NCBI RefSeq assembly: GCF_002367995.1
Contig: NZ_AP018212.1
Location: forward strand, 1 to 57,802
DNA length: 57,802 nt
Direction: 5' to 3'
Source: Calothrix brevissima NIES-22
GTDB taxonomy: Bacteria; Cyanobacteriota; Cyanobacteriia; Cyanobacteriales; Nostocaceae
In this document: positions 1-8,800 of the stretch, piece by piece
Numbering within the stretch: the first letter of the stretch is position 1
Layout of the letters: every line of letters begins with the position of its first letter
Made by a program: the position numbers and the translations under genes
The notes under the pieces: model-generated
Told to the model about the DNA's origin: nothing
Database searches by the model: none
What the model saw: the letters and a program-made list of their open reading frames with translations, nothing else

Positions 1-1428
1 GAAATTGAGAACTTTATTAACAATTGGTTCGGCAGTAAACCGGATGTAGCTAGAGATTGCTGGGAAAAACTAAAAAGCGACGAATATACTGCTGCTAAAG
101 AACTAACTAAAACGCCATTACTACTGACTTTGGTGTGTTTGCTCTATCAGAGTTCTCTTAAAATTCCAACTAATCGAGCGACTCTTTATGAAAGAGCATT
201 GAGAGTTTTACTAGAAGAATGGGCTGGTGAAAAAGGCATTTCTCAGGAAGACCTTTATAAGGGACTGGATACCAAACGTAAGGAAATGATACTTTCTGAA
301 ATTGCCCATCATGCCTTTCAAGAAGACCGCTTATTTTTATCGCGACGAGAAATTGCCGACAAATTTGAGAAACTACTAGCAGAAATGCTATCCGATGAAA
401 AATTTATCAACGGGGTTGATGTTCTCAAATCTATTGAAGTACAACACGGGATATTAGTAGAACGTGCTTATAGTATTTACTGTTTCTCTCATCTGACACT
501 ACAGGAATATTTAACAGCACAATATATTGATGACCATCGCCAAATTGAAAAATTAGTTACTGAACACCTAACAGAGGAAAGTTGGAAGGAAGTGTTTTTA
601 TTAGTAGCTGGTTTAATGCGGGGTGGTGCAGATAGTTTGTTATTGTTGATGCAAAAGCAGGCACAAAAGTATCTTAGTAACCCTAATTTGCAATCTTTAT
701 TAAACTGGGCAGAGCAGGAAACTGCTGGTTCTGAAAGTAATTTTAAACCTATAGCTAAACGGATGACGGCTCTTATTATTGCTTTGGATATCGCCCGTCT
801 CAGTAGTTGTGAACTTGCTCTTAGTCTCGATCTACTTCGTGTGCGTCTCCGGGCCATTGACCTCACTATAGCCCTCGCCATAGACTTTGTTCTTACCAGT
901 AACCGTGATATCAATAGCACCATTGAACTTGACATTATTATTGACAGAAAAAGCACTAACGCTATAAATCTCACTTTCGCCAATGTTACTTGCAAGGATA
1001 ATGATGCTTTAGCTATTCACCGTAGCAAGAATATAACTCGTGACTTCAATTTAGCACTTGCTCGCGCTGAAGACCTTGAAAAAAGAAAAATTTTTAAATC
1101 CGTAAACTTTATTGAGTTGATTTCTGCAATGAAACTACTTAAAATAAAAGCTTCCGATTATATGCAGTCACATGAAACCTCTCTAGAATTTCGTGAGAAC
1201 CTATTGAAACTTTGGAAGAATACTCTCAACCTAGATCCCAAGCTAGTTAATTTATCTAAAAAAGAAGCTAAAGCATTGGAAAACTACTTCTATATCAACT
1301 GGCTGATTGTAAAATGCAAGCAAGCGTCTGTGCGAGTTTTACCTACTACTTGGAAAGGCATTGAGGAGCAGATGTTATTGTTTCTTAAGAGCAGCCCCAC
1401 TGGCGGCACTACCACCCACGATGAATGA
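1..1428 (+). CDS. C-terminal part of a NACHT NTPase (5' part is at 55287-56299)
   Basis: The reading frame is open from base 1 and starts in the middle of a protein (EIENFINNWF), so this is a 3' gene part. It holds the helical region that follows a NACHT ATPase core (TPLLLTLVCLLYQ, then ERALRVLLEEW), followed by an all-helical C-terminus of the type seen in bacterial NACHT conflict proteins. The missing N-terminal half lies at 55287-56299, interrupted by an IS. Joining base 56299 to base 9 gives 2433 nt, an intact 810-aa frame across gac-att-caa-att-gag-aac. Bacterial NACHT proteins are known antiphage sensors; the trigger of this one is unknown. As arranged it probably makes no full-length product. 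Confidence 0.8.
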   Translation, partial: EIENFINNWFGSKPDVARDCWEKLKSDEYTAAKELTKTPLLLTLVCLLYQSSLKIPTNRATLYERALRVLLEEWAGEKGISQEDLYKGLDTKRKEMILSEIAHHAFQEDRLFLSRREIADKFEKLLAEMLSDEKFINGVDVLKSIEVQHGILVERAYSIYCFSHLTLQEYLTAQYIDDHRQIEKLVTEHLTEESWKEVFLLVAGLMRGGADSLLLLMQKQAQKYLSNPNLQSLLNWAEQETAGSESNFKPIAKRMTALIIALDIARLSSCELALSLDLLRVRLRAIDLTIALAIDFVLTSNRDINSTIELDIIIDRKSTNAINLTFANVTCKDNDALAIHRSKNITRDFNLALARAEDLEKRKIFKSVNFIELISAMKLLKIKASDYMQSHETSLEFRENLLKLWKNTLNLDPKLVNLSKKEAKALENYFYINWLIVKCKQASVRVLPTTWKGIEEQMLLFLKSSPTGGTTTHDE

Positions 1429-2009
1429 AAGAAACCATTTTGGTAGCGACTAATAAAAGGGTACATTGATAATTATCCTGACAGTTAAAACCGAACCCAC
1501 AATAGTGTGTTGAGCCTGATTAGGAGCATGGTTCTGGGGCTTTAGGCATCACCATGCCAGGAAAAGAAAATTGTACGCTAAGAAAATTTTCAAGCATCGA
1601 CCGTGCAAAAGTGTTGCACAGCATTGGCTGCTAAAAGCCAAGTAAATAAGGCTTTTTAGCTAAGTAATCAGATTTTTTCTTAATTGTTTTCTTACTTAAA
1701 CCGCAGTCCATAAATAAACCTCTGATTACTATTCTTTAGACATTACTTTTAATCTCTCCTTAAGCAGGAGAGTGTCTTAATTGTCTTTTGAATCATAATG
1801 TGAGAAAAATTTTGATCCATAAATTAGAAAAGAGTTAACGAAAATTCAGGCTTTCGCGCCAATTACAAAATTAAACTTTGCATTCATACATGAGAGAGAG
1901 TTGAAATTCTGAATCATAATTAGAGAATGAGTTAAAAAAACACATTTAGACAAAACTTGTACAAAAAATCTCTAAAAAAATTGCCCAATTATAAACTTTC
2001 AATTCAAAA

Positions 2010-2040
2010 TATGGTTCAAATGCCCATGTTATGGTTCAAA
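2010..2040. repeat. 11-bp direct repeat, 20-bp spacing
   Basis: TATGGTTCAAA occurs at 2010-2020 and again at 2030-2040, exactly 20 bp apart in AT-rich DNA. This is close to two helical turns, as for paired protein-binding sites. Only two copies are present, so it is weak evidence for an operator or iteron. Confidence 0.45.
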
Positions 2041-2142
2041 ACTTCTGTTTTAGTAGATATCTGAGTAAAAATAAAATATTTCATTGTCCAAACGATCGCT
2101 CTGTTGTTGGGCGATCGCCTACTCAAATCGTGGCTGAATAAT

Positions 2143-2215
2143 AACGATAATCAAACCGAAAGGAGGGATACGAGCGGCGCTCGTATCCCTCCTTTCATCC
2201 TCTAAACGATAATCA
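2143..2215. repeat. Perfect 39-bp hairpin flanked by 11-bp direct repeats
   Basis: The arms 2158-2175 (GAAAGGAGGGATACGAGC) and 2179-2196 are perfect reverse complements around a 3-nt loop (GGC). The hairpin is flanked by identical copies of AACGATAATCA at 2143-2153 and 2205-2215. It lacks a T-tract directly after the stem on either strand, which argues against a simple intrinsic terminator. The flanking direct repeat gives it the look of a small palindromic insertion or a folded cis-acting site. Confidence 0.7.
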
Positions 2216-2336
2216 TTATTAGTAAAAAACTCGAATGTTAAAAGTGAAGGATAAACTGAGGTACTCATTTTTGAAGCATATCATGAGTTAAAATCTCATT
2301 TTTTAGTTCAAATCACATTAATTTCCAAGATTTAAG

Positions 2337-2459
2337 AACTCGTTGCGATGAGGCGGCAACGCGGAGTGGCTCTTGCGGGCTTGTGGATCTAGTTAGCCCA
2401 ACCAGTAATTTCTCTGCCCGTAAGAGCCACCGCCTCATCGAGCGAAGCGGCAACGAGTT
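2337..2459. repeat. Long imperfect inverted repeat with offset bulges
   Basis: Three stems nest around a 37-nt centre. 2337-2345 (AACTCGTTG) pairs with 2451-2459, 2346-2355 (CGATGAGGCG) with 2431-2440, and 2366-2379 (GTGGCTCTTGCGGG) with 2417-2430 with one mismatch. A 10-nt bulge sits on the left between stems 2 and 3, and a 10-nt bulge on the right between stems 1 and 2. It ends 18 bp beyond the relaxase stop codon, so it could act as a transcript terminator or stabilizer for the mob operon, or as a DNA cruciform. Confidence 0.65.
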
Positions 2460-2477
2460 CGTCGGCACAACATGAGA

Positions 2478-4634
2478 TCACCGACTAAAACCACGCTGCT
2501 GCTGTCTGCGTTTCTGTTGCTCTATGTGCAGTATTTCGAGCAAATCCTCATTCCAAGTATGATTATTGGGTGGAAGTTGCTTACTTTGGGGCAATAATTT
2601 TAATACAGTTTTGGCTGTTTCTTTACCTTGGTCATCTTTACTAAATGCCAGCCCAATTCTGCTGATATTTTTGAGCAGTTCTAATGGCAAGTTATCCGGG
2701 TCATCCACTACCAAGTACATTGTTTTCACTGGTGGTAGCGCCTTGTGTGCATTCATATCCATATGTGCTAACGTCAGTGCATCAATGGGTGAGTCGCACA
2801 AAAATACTCTCTCGATTTTATCGTCTGTTTCTCTACCTAAGTTGATGTGAAACCAACTCTGTCTTGGTTGAGCGTTTTCGGGGTATTGCGAACAGCGATC
2901 GTCTTGCTTTGGGGTGTCCCAAACCAGTGCGCCTGATTTTTCACCATTGAGATCGCGCTTGATAAATACAACTTTTCGCTGCTGGTCTATGTAACCCAAC
3001 CCTTTACGATGTAATGTTTCGACTAAATTTGACGAGATGCCGCGTTGCTGAGTTAGGTAATTTTTTAATGCAGGCCATAGTTTCTCATCTTCTGATGGTG
3101 GCGTGAACTGGGGTGAACTCTGTTTTTGCTCTCTATTGGATACCAGTTGATTGTTAGCGATTAGAACCAATGCTTTAGCTTCCTCAGCAGTCCATCGGGC
3201 GGGACTGGCTAATATAATTTCCTCAACTTCTTCTACTGGACGATTATCTAATAACGCTCTATTAGCAATTTCTTTGTCTCGGTCAGTCAATAATAAGTTT
3301 GGCAATTCGGTACTGTAATACTGATATAACTCGGCTAAAGAATTCTCTTTTAGCTTTGGTTTAGGAGTGGTTAAAGGTTGAGCTTTATTTTGAGATCTCG
3401 CATCCACTGTTGTTTGAGATGAAAGCTGTTGCTCCTTTTGAGCAATTGTCGGTCGCAGGTCGTCTAATGTGGTTCTTCCTTGTTCTAACTGCTGCTGAGA
3501 CAGGGACAGTTGTTCTATTAATTGTGGTAAAGTTTCCACCAAGGTTGACTCGGCTGCTGACTGTTCAATAAAATCAGCGATCGCATCCACAGCTTTTTGT
3601 GATGAAAGTCGTTGTTCTTTATGAGTAATCAACGCTCGCAGATCAGCTAATGTAGTTCTTCCTTCTTCTAACTGTTGCTGATACACAGACAGTTGTTCTA
3701 TAACTTGTGGTAACGCAAGAGCCAAGGTTGACTCAACTGCTGACTGTTCAATAAAATCAGCGATCGCATTTATGGGTTGTTGGTTTAGGACTGTTCGCCC
3801 GACAGGATTGTTTAATAGCTGCTCAATCCGGGCATCATCACGTTTTGGTTGGTAGTCAACACCGCGATGTTTTTGCAAGCCAGGAAAGGTGTAAGCTGCA
3901 CCCAATTGTGTACCACTAAAAGCAATTCCATCTTTCTCGTAGGAGATGCCTTTTGACTTGCCATTTCTGGTAAATCCTGTTCTGACACTGATACCAGATT
4001 GCTGCAAGCGCATAATCAATTCGGGCATTTGGGGATTGTCAACAGATGCGTTGTCAATTGTCTGCTGAACTAGCTCCTTGATGCTGGGTTGTGGTGGGGT
4101 ATCGCGTTTACCTTCTGCGTATTCTTCTTGTTCTCGTTTAATGCGTCGAAATTGTCCTGTGCTTTGTGTGCGATTTAGTCTTTCTCTGCTGCCCTGGACT
4201 TGGACTAATTCATAATCAATTTCAATCTGGCGTAGAACTTTTTCAGAGCGTACATAATCCCAGGAATCATCAACTAATAATCCTGTGTCCATTCTGATGC
4301 GGCTGGCGGCAATGTGAACATGATCGTCATCGGTGTTTTGGTGGCGGAAGATGACGAACTGATTGGCATCAAAGCCCATTTCTTTCATGTAGCGATTGCC
4401 AATTTCACACCATTTATCTTCAGAGATTACATCATCTTTGGCTGCTGATAATGAGACATGATAGACAACACGCTCGGCATCTGGATTTAGTTGTCGAGAC
4501 AGTCGAAATTCTTTGGCTAGTTCTCTGGAATTTCTGCCACTCATGTTACCGCCAATTAGTTTGGCATTTTCGCTCGATTCTAAATAATCCAGTAGCTTGC
4601 GAAAACCTCTACCCTTCGTCTGCTTCCCAATCAT
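2478..4634 (-). CDS. mobA: Relaxase/mobilization nuclease with C-terminal TOPRIM-like domain
   Basis: This should nick oriT and lead the transferred strand during plasmid mobilization. The start at 4634 is chosen because an AGGAGG Shine-Dalgarno lies 6 nt upstream and the protein then begins MIGKQTKGRGF, the usual relaxase start; the frame is also open a little further upstream. Residues ~1-150 carry the relaxase domain: Tyr in GFRKLLDYLES is the likely catalytic residue, and the histidine motif reads FRHQNTDDDHVHIAAS. The middle holds a tandem duplication of ~65 residues (IADFIEQSA..STL..LPQ.IEQLS..QQQLE). The C-terminal ~200 residues resemble DUF3991 plus TOPRIM (VFLCDSPIDALTL, WNEDLLEI), a primase-like fusion. 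The start overlaps the end of mobC by 26 nt, indicating translational coupling. Confidence 0.85.
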   Translation of the reverse strand: MIGKQTKGRGFRKLLDYLESSENAKLIGGNMSGRNSRELAKEFRLSRQLNPDAERVVYHVSLSAAKDDVISEDKWCEIGNRYMKEMGFDANQFVIFRHQNTDDDHVHIAASRIRMDTGLLVDDSWDYVRSEKVLRQIEIDYELVQVQGSRERLNRTQSTGQFRRIKREQEEYAEGKRDTPPQPSIKELVQQTIDNASVDNPQMPELIMRLQQSGISVRTGFTRNGKSKGISYEKDGIAFSGTQLGAAYTFPGLQKHRGVDYQPKRDDARIEQLLNNPVGRTVLNQQPINAIADFIEQSAVESTLALALPQVIEQLSVYQQQLEEGRTTLADLRALITHKEQRLSSQKAVDAIADFIEQSAAESTLVETLPQLIEQLSLSQQQLEQGRTTLDDLRPTIAQKEQQLSSQTTVDARSQNKAQPLTTPKPKLKENSLAELYQYYSTELPNLLLTDRDKEIANRALLDNRPVEEVEEIILASPARWTAEEAKALVLIANNQLVSNREQKQSSPQFTPPSEDEKLWPALKNYLTQQRGISSNLVETLHRKGLGYIDQQRKVVFIKRDLNGEKSGALVWDTPKQDDRCSQYPENAQPRQSWFHINLGRETDDKIERVFLCDSPIDALTLAHMDMNAHKALPPVKTMYLVVDDPDNLPLELLKNISRIGLAFSKDDQGKETAKTVLKLLPQSKQLPPNNHTWNEDLLEILHIEQQKRRQQQRGFSR

Positions 4635-5022
4635 CGTCTTCCTCCTCTTCTTCCCAGTCGTTGTCTTCTTCCGTGTCAACTTGAGCAATATCTCGTCTGC
4701 ACTGATGTAACACTGACAAAAGTTCTTCTAACAGTTCTGGGTTTGCTGGTGGAGTACGCCCCATTTTTATGGCTGTGTTTGTGGCTTTAACAAGTTGGTT
4801 TAAGTTATTGCCGATTTGTCCTAGTTCCCAATATGTTTGTAAGCTAATTTTGCTAAGTCGTTTGGGTAGTGGACGCAACAATCCGTTACGCCTCATTAAT
4901 TCACTGGCTGACATTCCCGCGTCAATTGATTTTATTCGCAACAGATCCAATTCGATATCGCTCAATCTCAGTGAGAAGAGATGATTCCTAACGAGTCTTT
5001 TTGACTGTTTGCGATGAGGCAT
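4609..5022 (-). CDS. mobC: MobC-like relaxosome accessory protein
   Basis: 137 aa, first gene of the mob operon. The N-terminal part (RNHLFSLRLSDIELDLLRIKSIDAGMS) fits a ribbon-helix-helix DNA-binding fold, and the middle (ELGQIGNNLNQLVKATN) is the signature of the bacterial mobilization protein MobC family. Such proteins bind oriT and help the relaxase open the DNA. The C-terminus is strikingly acidic (DNDWEEEEEDDDWEADE), and this stretch is encoded by DNA that also supplies the Shine-Dalgarno of the relaxase gene. No clear ribosome-binding site precedes its own ATG. Confidence 0.85.
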   Translation of the reverse strand: MPHRKQSKRLVRNHLFSLRLSDIELDLLRIKSIDAGMSASELMRRNGLLRPLPKRLSKISLQTYWELGQIGNNLNQLVKATNTAIKMGRTPPANPELLEELLSVLHQCRRDIAQVDTEEDNDWEEEEEDDDWEADEG

Positions 5023-5360
5023 AAATTAATATTTGGGGGGCAATGTGACTGGGGGGTTTTTTAAGGGGGTACTCCCCCTTGAACAAGCCGCCGTCCGAGC
5101 GCAGCGAGGTTTAGCGTTAGCTAAAAGGCATGGCTTGCTTCAAGCCCATTTTCGGGGGTGTGGAAAATAGGAAAATAACCAGGGGTGGGATGCACAGCGG
5201 GGGGTTCGGGAAATCTCATGGGGCGGCAGTTGCCGCCATTGGGCTGATTGGTTCACGTAGAAGTGAACACGGTTTTTTCAAGAATTCTTAAATTAAATTT
5301 TGCTACATCTAGAAAATAGTAGATTAGGCGATATATAGCAATAATTATCAATTTTTATTA
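5023..5360. other. Candidate oriT / divergent promoter region
   Basis: A 338-bp non-coding stretch between mobC (leftward) and a small gene (rightward). It contains a GC-rich inverted repeat at 5065-5082 (AAGGGGGTACTCCCCCTT) followed by GAAC. In many MOBP/MOBQ plasmids an inverted repeat followed by a short nic sequence lies just upstream of mobC, so this is the best oriT candidate. The strand bias (G-rich at 5033-5060 and 5150-5215) is also unusual. The nic base cannot be assigned by eye. Confidence 0.45.
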
Positions 5361-5654
5361 ATGGCTATGGATAGACAGAAAAATAATGAGCGAGTTCCTG
5401 TAAGCAAGGTTGATGAGGCAATTAAACTGCTTCAGGATTTGAAACCCAAAGAGCGAGACGATATTTCGGCTTTAGAGACTGTACGTAAACTCAGGCGTTA
5501 TATTGAGAAACTGACTTCGGAAAAATATGGCTATACCTTTGATGAAGTCTCAGAAATGTTGCAAGGACTGGGGATTAATTTAAGCGGGAGTCGGATTAAA
5601 ACTTTATTGGCTGAGGTTAAGAAAAATACTCGCAGTAAAAAAAGCCAGAATTAG
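5361..5654 (+). CDS. Small plasmid protein, HTH-like C-terminal half
   Basis: 97 aa, divergent from mobC. The N-terminal half is charged and helical (VDEAIKLLQDLKPKERDDISALETVRKLRRYIEKL). The second half (EKYGYTFDEVSEMLQGLGINLSGSRIKTLLAEVKK) reads like a helix-turn-helix with a recognition-type helix. Its position beside oriT suggests a regulator or accessory of mobilization, but I do not recognise a named family. An A7 run (AGT AAA AAA AGC) lies just before the stop; a -1 shift there would add ~38 residues rich in Gln, Ser and Lys, ending at 5758. Either frame is possible. Confidence 0.65.
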   Translation: MAMDRQKNNERVPVSKVDEAIKLLQDLKPKERDDISALETVRKLRRYIEKLTSEKYGYTFDEVSEMLQGLGINLSGSRIKTLLAEVKKNTRSKKSQN

Positions 5655-5872
5655 GGTCAAATCCTGGTGTAGCTCTTAAAATTTCTACTCAGGATCAGGA
5701 TTTATCTACAAGTGGTGCTGATGGGAAAACACAGACTAAAAAACAGCAGCAAAATTAGTAGTTTTAGGCTGTAATCGACAGCAAATCATAGCAGAGATTA
5801 GCATCTGCTACATTAGAGCGCATAGGGTTGGTTTATTTGTGTTGGTTTGCAGTCAAAACTATAACTTTATTG
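5655..5872. other. Downstream segment with possible -1 frame extension
   Basis: Bases 5655-5758 continue an open frame (-1 relative to the preceding gene) that reads ELGSNPGVALKISTQD and then DLSTSGADGKTQTKKQQQN before TAG at 5756-5758. The rest, up to the rep stop codon at 5873, shows no feature I can support. Confidence 0.35.
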
Positions 5873-8800
5873 TCAAGTTACAGCTGATTGCATTGGGGTA
5901 ATAGCTAGGAGAATAGATTCATTTGAGTAAATTTCGGTGGGTAGACAACTGAGTGCAGCTACCAGCAGGTTAGCCCTAACTTGCGGGGTGCATTCGTGTA
6001 AAACTCGCTCCATTGCTCTATTACCAATGGTTTTGGCAACTAGCGCCACTTCGTCTAACAAAACCTCTGGGGATAATTCAGGTTGTTGGCACAATATGGG
6101 GAAGTATTCGCTGGCTAACCACTGTTCGTCTTCCTCCAATTCTGAAAAATTTTTATTACTATCGCTATGAAGACAATCTAATAGCAGTAGTAATATTTTT
6201 TTAAACCTCGTCCAGCCGCCCCAGACTTTGGTAAATCGGCTGACCCAGGCTTGGGAGATATCAGCGATTTTGGCAATTACAGTTTGGGTAATTTTATGCT
6301 TTGACTGCCAAAGTTGCGTAAAAGCGTTGACGATCGCAATTCCTGTCTGCTGAGAAGCAGTACCAGCTTCTGGGCATAATTGGCAGGCATCAATGCTCTG
6401 TAACTTAACATTGGGGAGATGGTCAGCTAGGAAACTCAGGTCATAGTCAGCGCAGAAGTAGAAAGTCAGCTGTTCGGTGGGGCGACGGTGCGAACGTAAG
6501 CGCCCAATTTCTTGGATGATTTCTGCTTGCACTAATTCGGTGAGACACTTTTGGAAGGTGCTGTTTTTATCGCTCAGGTTGACTGGTTTTCCTGTCATTA
6601 CCTGAAGTTGTGCTGCCAAAACACCGATATTTTGGTAGGGAATGCCAAAGCTGGCTAGAGCATCAGCATCACAAAACCTGTTAACGCCGCGACCATCAAC
6701 AAAGTGACCATATTCCCGGCGGTCAGTGGCAGTGTCAGCGATCGCCTTCCAATCAATAATGCCCAATTGGGAGTGCAGCTTTGTCAAAGCTTCTTTGAGG
6801 GCGTTGACGCGGGCTATAAGGGATGGGGAGCGATACTTGGGCAGTTTACCTAAACCAGTGACATTAATTACAGTTAAATTGCTGTAGTCTGGGCGTTGTT
6901 GCTCAATCACTAAAACAGGGTCAGAGCTACCGAGTTTTAATTTCAATTTGCTCTTTGAGAGTGTAGCATCGAGAAAAATATTAAATTGGGCAGAGTTGAC
7001 TAGTTCAATATGCTTGGGGTTTTTCCGGTAAATGCTCAATACACCCCAGGAACAGCTAAAAGCACCATCACCTTTCCAAGCTTCTAGGAAATCTGGTAGC
7101 CAGTACAAGGGCAAGTCGAGAAATTCTCTGCCAGCGTTACGGGCGCTGTCTTTAGTAATTTGTTTGGCGGCGTAACGGGCGGCGGCACTTTTTTTGAGTT
7201 GCAAGTCACTGTTAACATCAATGGTGTCTAAGTCTTCTAGGAATTTTAAATCGGGTTCTAAGGCTTGGCGGAAAGCTTCAATATCTAAATCAGAGGGGAA
7301 GGGGGGTAGCATTGACCGGATACTGGCATCATTAAAGCCGTAGCGGTCGGGAGAATCGATGTCTTGGGTGAATAGCGGGTGTAAGGCTTGGATAACTGGC
7401 TGGAGTTGAACTAGCAGTGATGGTGCGTTGAGTGCCAGTTGACCAACGGTTTTTTCAAAATCAGCTTGATTGACATCAAGGGAAAGCACTGGTTTGATCA
7501 GTGTGCCTGCTTCTTCCCAAATGCGACCGACTGTAAAAGCTTGGTCGGCAACGTTAATTAAATCAGTGGGGGTAGAATCGGGGTGCGCTCTCAGTTCTCG
7601 GAACGCATGAATGGTTGTGCGTTTTTGAAAGCGGAAGCCGTAACCATCGCCACTGGCGAAACGGCATTGGTTTTTCAGGGAGCAACCATTACAGATGGGG
7701 CTAATGTCGCTTTCTTCAAAATCGAGGCTGGTAAAGTTTTTATGACGAAATGCGTTGAATAAATAAGTTCTGTGACAATTGCCAATAGTGTCGGCAGTTT
7801 CACCCGGTTTAATCCAGAGTTGGAAGTCTGAGCCTAGAGGAGTTTGGCGGGTGGGGTCAAGTTTGAAGCCGTTATGTCGGACTGGTAGGTCAACAAAGTT
7901 TGTCTCGATGGGCAGTGTGGATGGGTTGCGGTGGTTGGCATCTTGGTAAATTAATTTATCAATGCCGAATTGGGCGGCGGTTAGCATACCAGCGCGGTAG
8001 CTTTTGCCTAAGCCAGGGTGTGATTTGTCTAGAATGAGCTTCCATCCTTTAGAAACTGCCTCAAGCCAAGCTTGGATATGTTGGTCTGGGGTACATTGGA
8101 TTCTAATATCGGCTACATCATCGGTTTTAACTGGGATATTACCTGGTTTGTAGTTGATAATTTGGTGTGAGCTATCCTCAAATTTAGGCAGTGTTGCTGC
8201 TGGTTGATTACTCAACCCTTTGCCAAACTTCTTAAATATGGGTTGAAATGGAGCTACGGTCTGCGTGATTAAATTTTGGAAGCTAACCAAATCAGCTTTA
8301 ATCTGTTTTATTTCCCATTCAGCGCGGGTGATAACACGCTTGTCTGCGAAAAATGATTGAGGTTCACGGATGATGGCTTCTGGAACTGTTACGCCAGCGT
8401 CCCTTGCTAATTCTTCAACAATCTTTACAAAGTCGTGGCCCTTGGGTGTACCATAACCGCCGCATAATTTCCAACGGTACTGAACAGCAGTGCCACCCTC
8501 ACCTGTGGCTTTGTCTTGCCAAGCCCAGTTCTGACCATCCCACCAAACATGGAATGATGTACCGCTAGCAGATTGTCGCCAGGGGGGGCAACCTTTGATC
8601 GTCTTGCCGTACTGTCTAAAGTTGTGTCCTTCCCAGCAGTAAATTTGCTCTGCGGAAAGCCGGGGTAAAACCTCAAATTCTAGAAATTCAATAAGATTGG
8701 TGCTATTTTCTTTTATCGTGCCTTGCTGCCGCATCTCTGCCCATTTGACAGCACGTTCTTGACGCTCTTGCTCTTTGTGCTGTTCTTGTGTGGCAAATTT

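Larger units (their letters stand above)
1429..2477. other. AT-rich intergenic region with repeats, no convincing gene
   Basis: About 1 kb between the NACHT gene end and the relaxase stop codon. I see no ORF with coding character and no tRNA or rRNA. It contains two GCGATCGC-type sites near 2092-2120, a short direct repeat, a perfect 18-bp-arm hairpin and a long imperfect inverted repeat, each listed separately. It could carry cis-acting plasmid functions, but nothing here proves that. Confidence 0.6.

Noticed and set aside
489-995. Minus-strand open frame of 168 codons inside the NACHT C-terminal part
   Set aside because: Arg/Ser/Ile-rich shadow of the plus-strand gene, whose frame is continuous with a recognised protein; no ribosome-binding site.
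2337-2459. Integron attC-like site
   Set aside because: Bulged inverted repeat is similar in style, but the ends do not match the conserved RYYYAAC/GTTRRRY boxes and no integron integrase is present.
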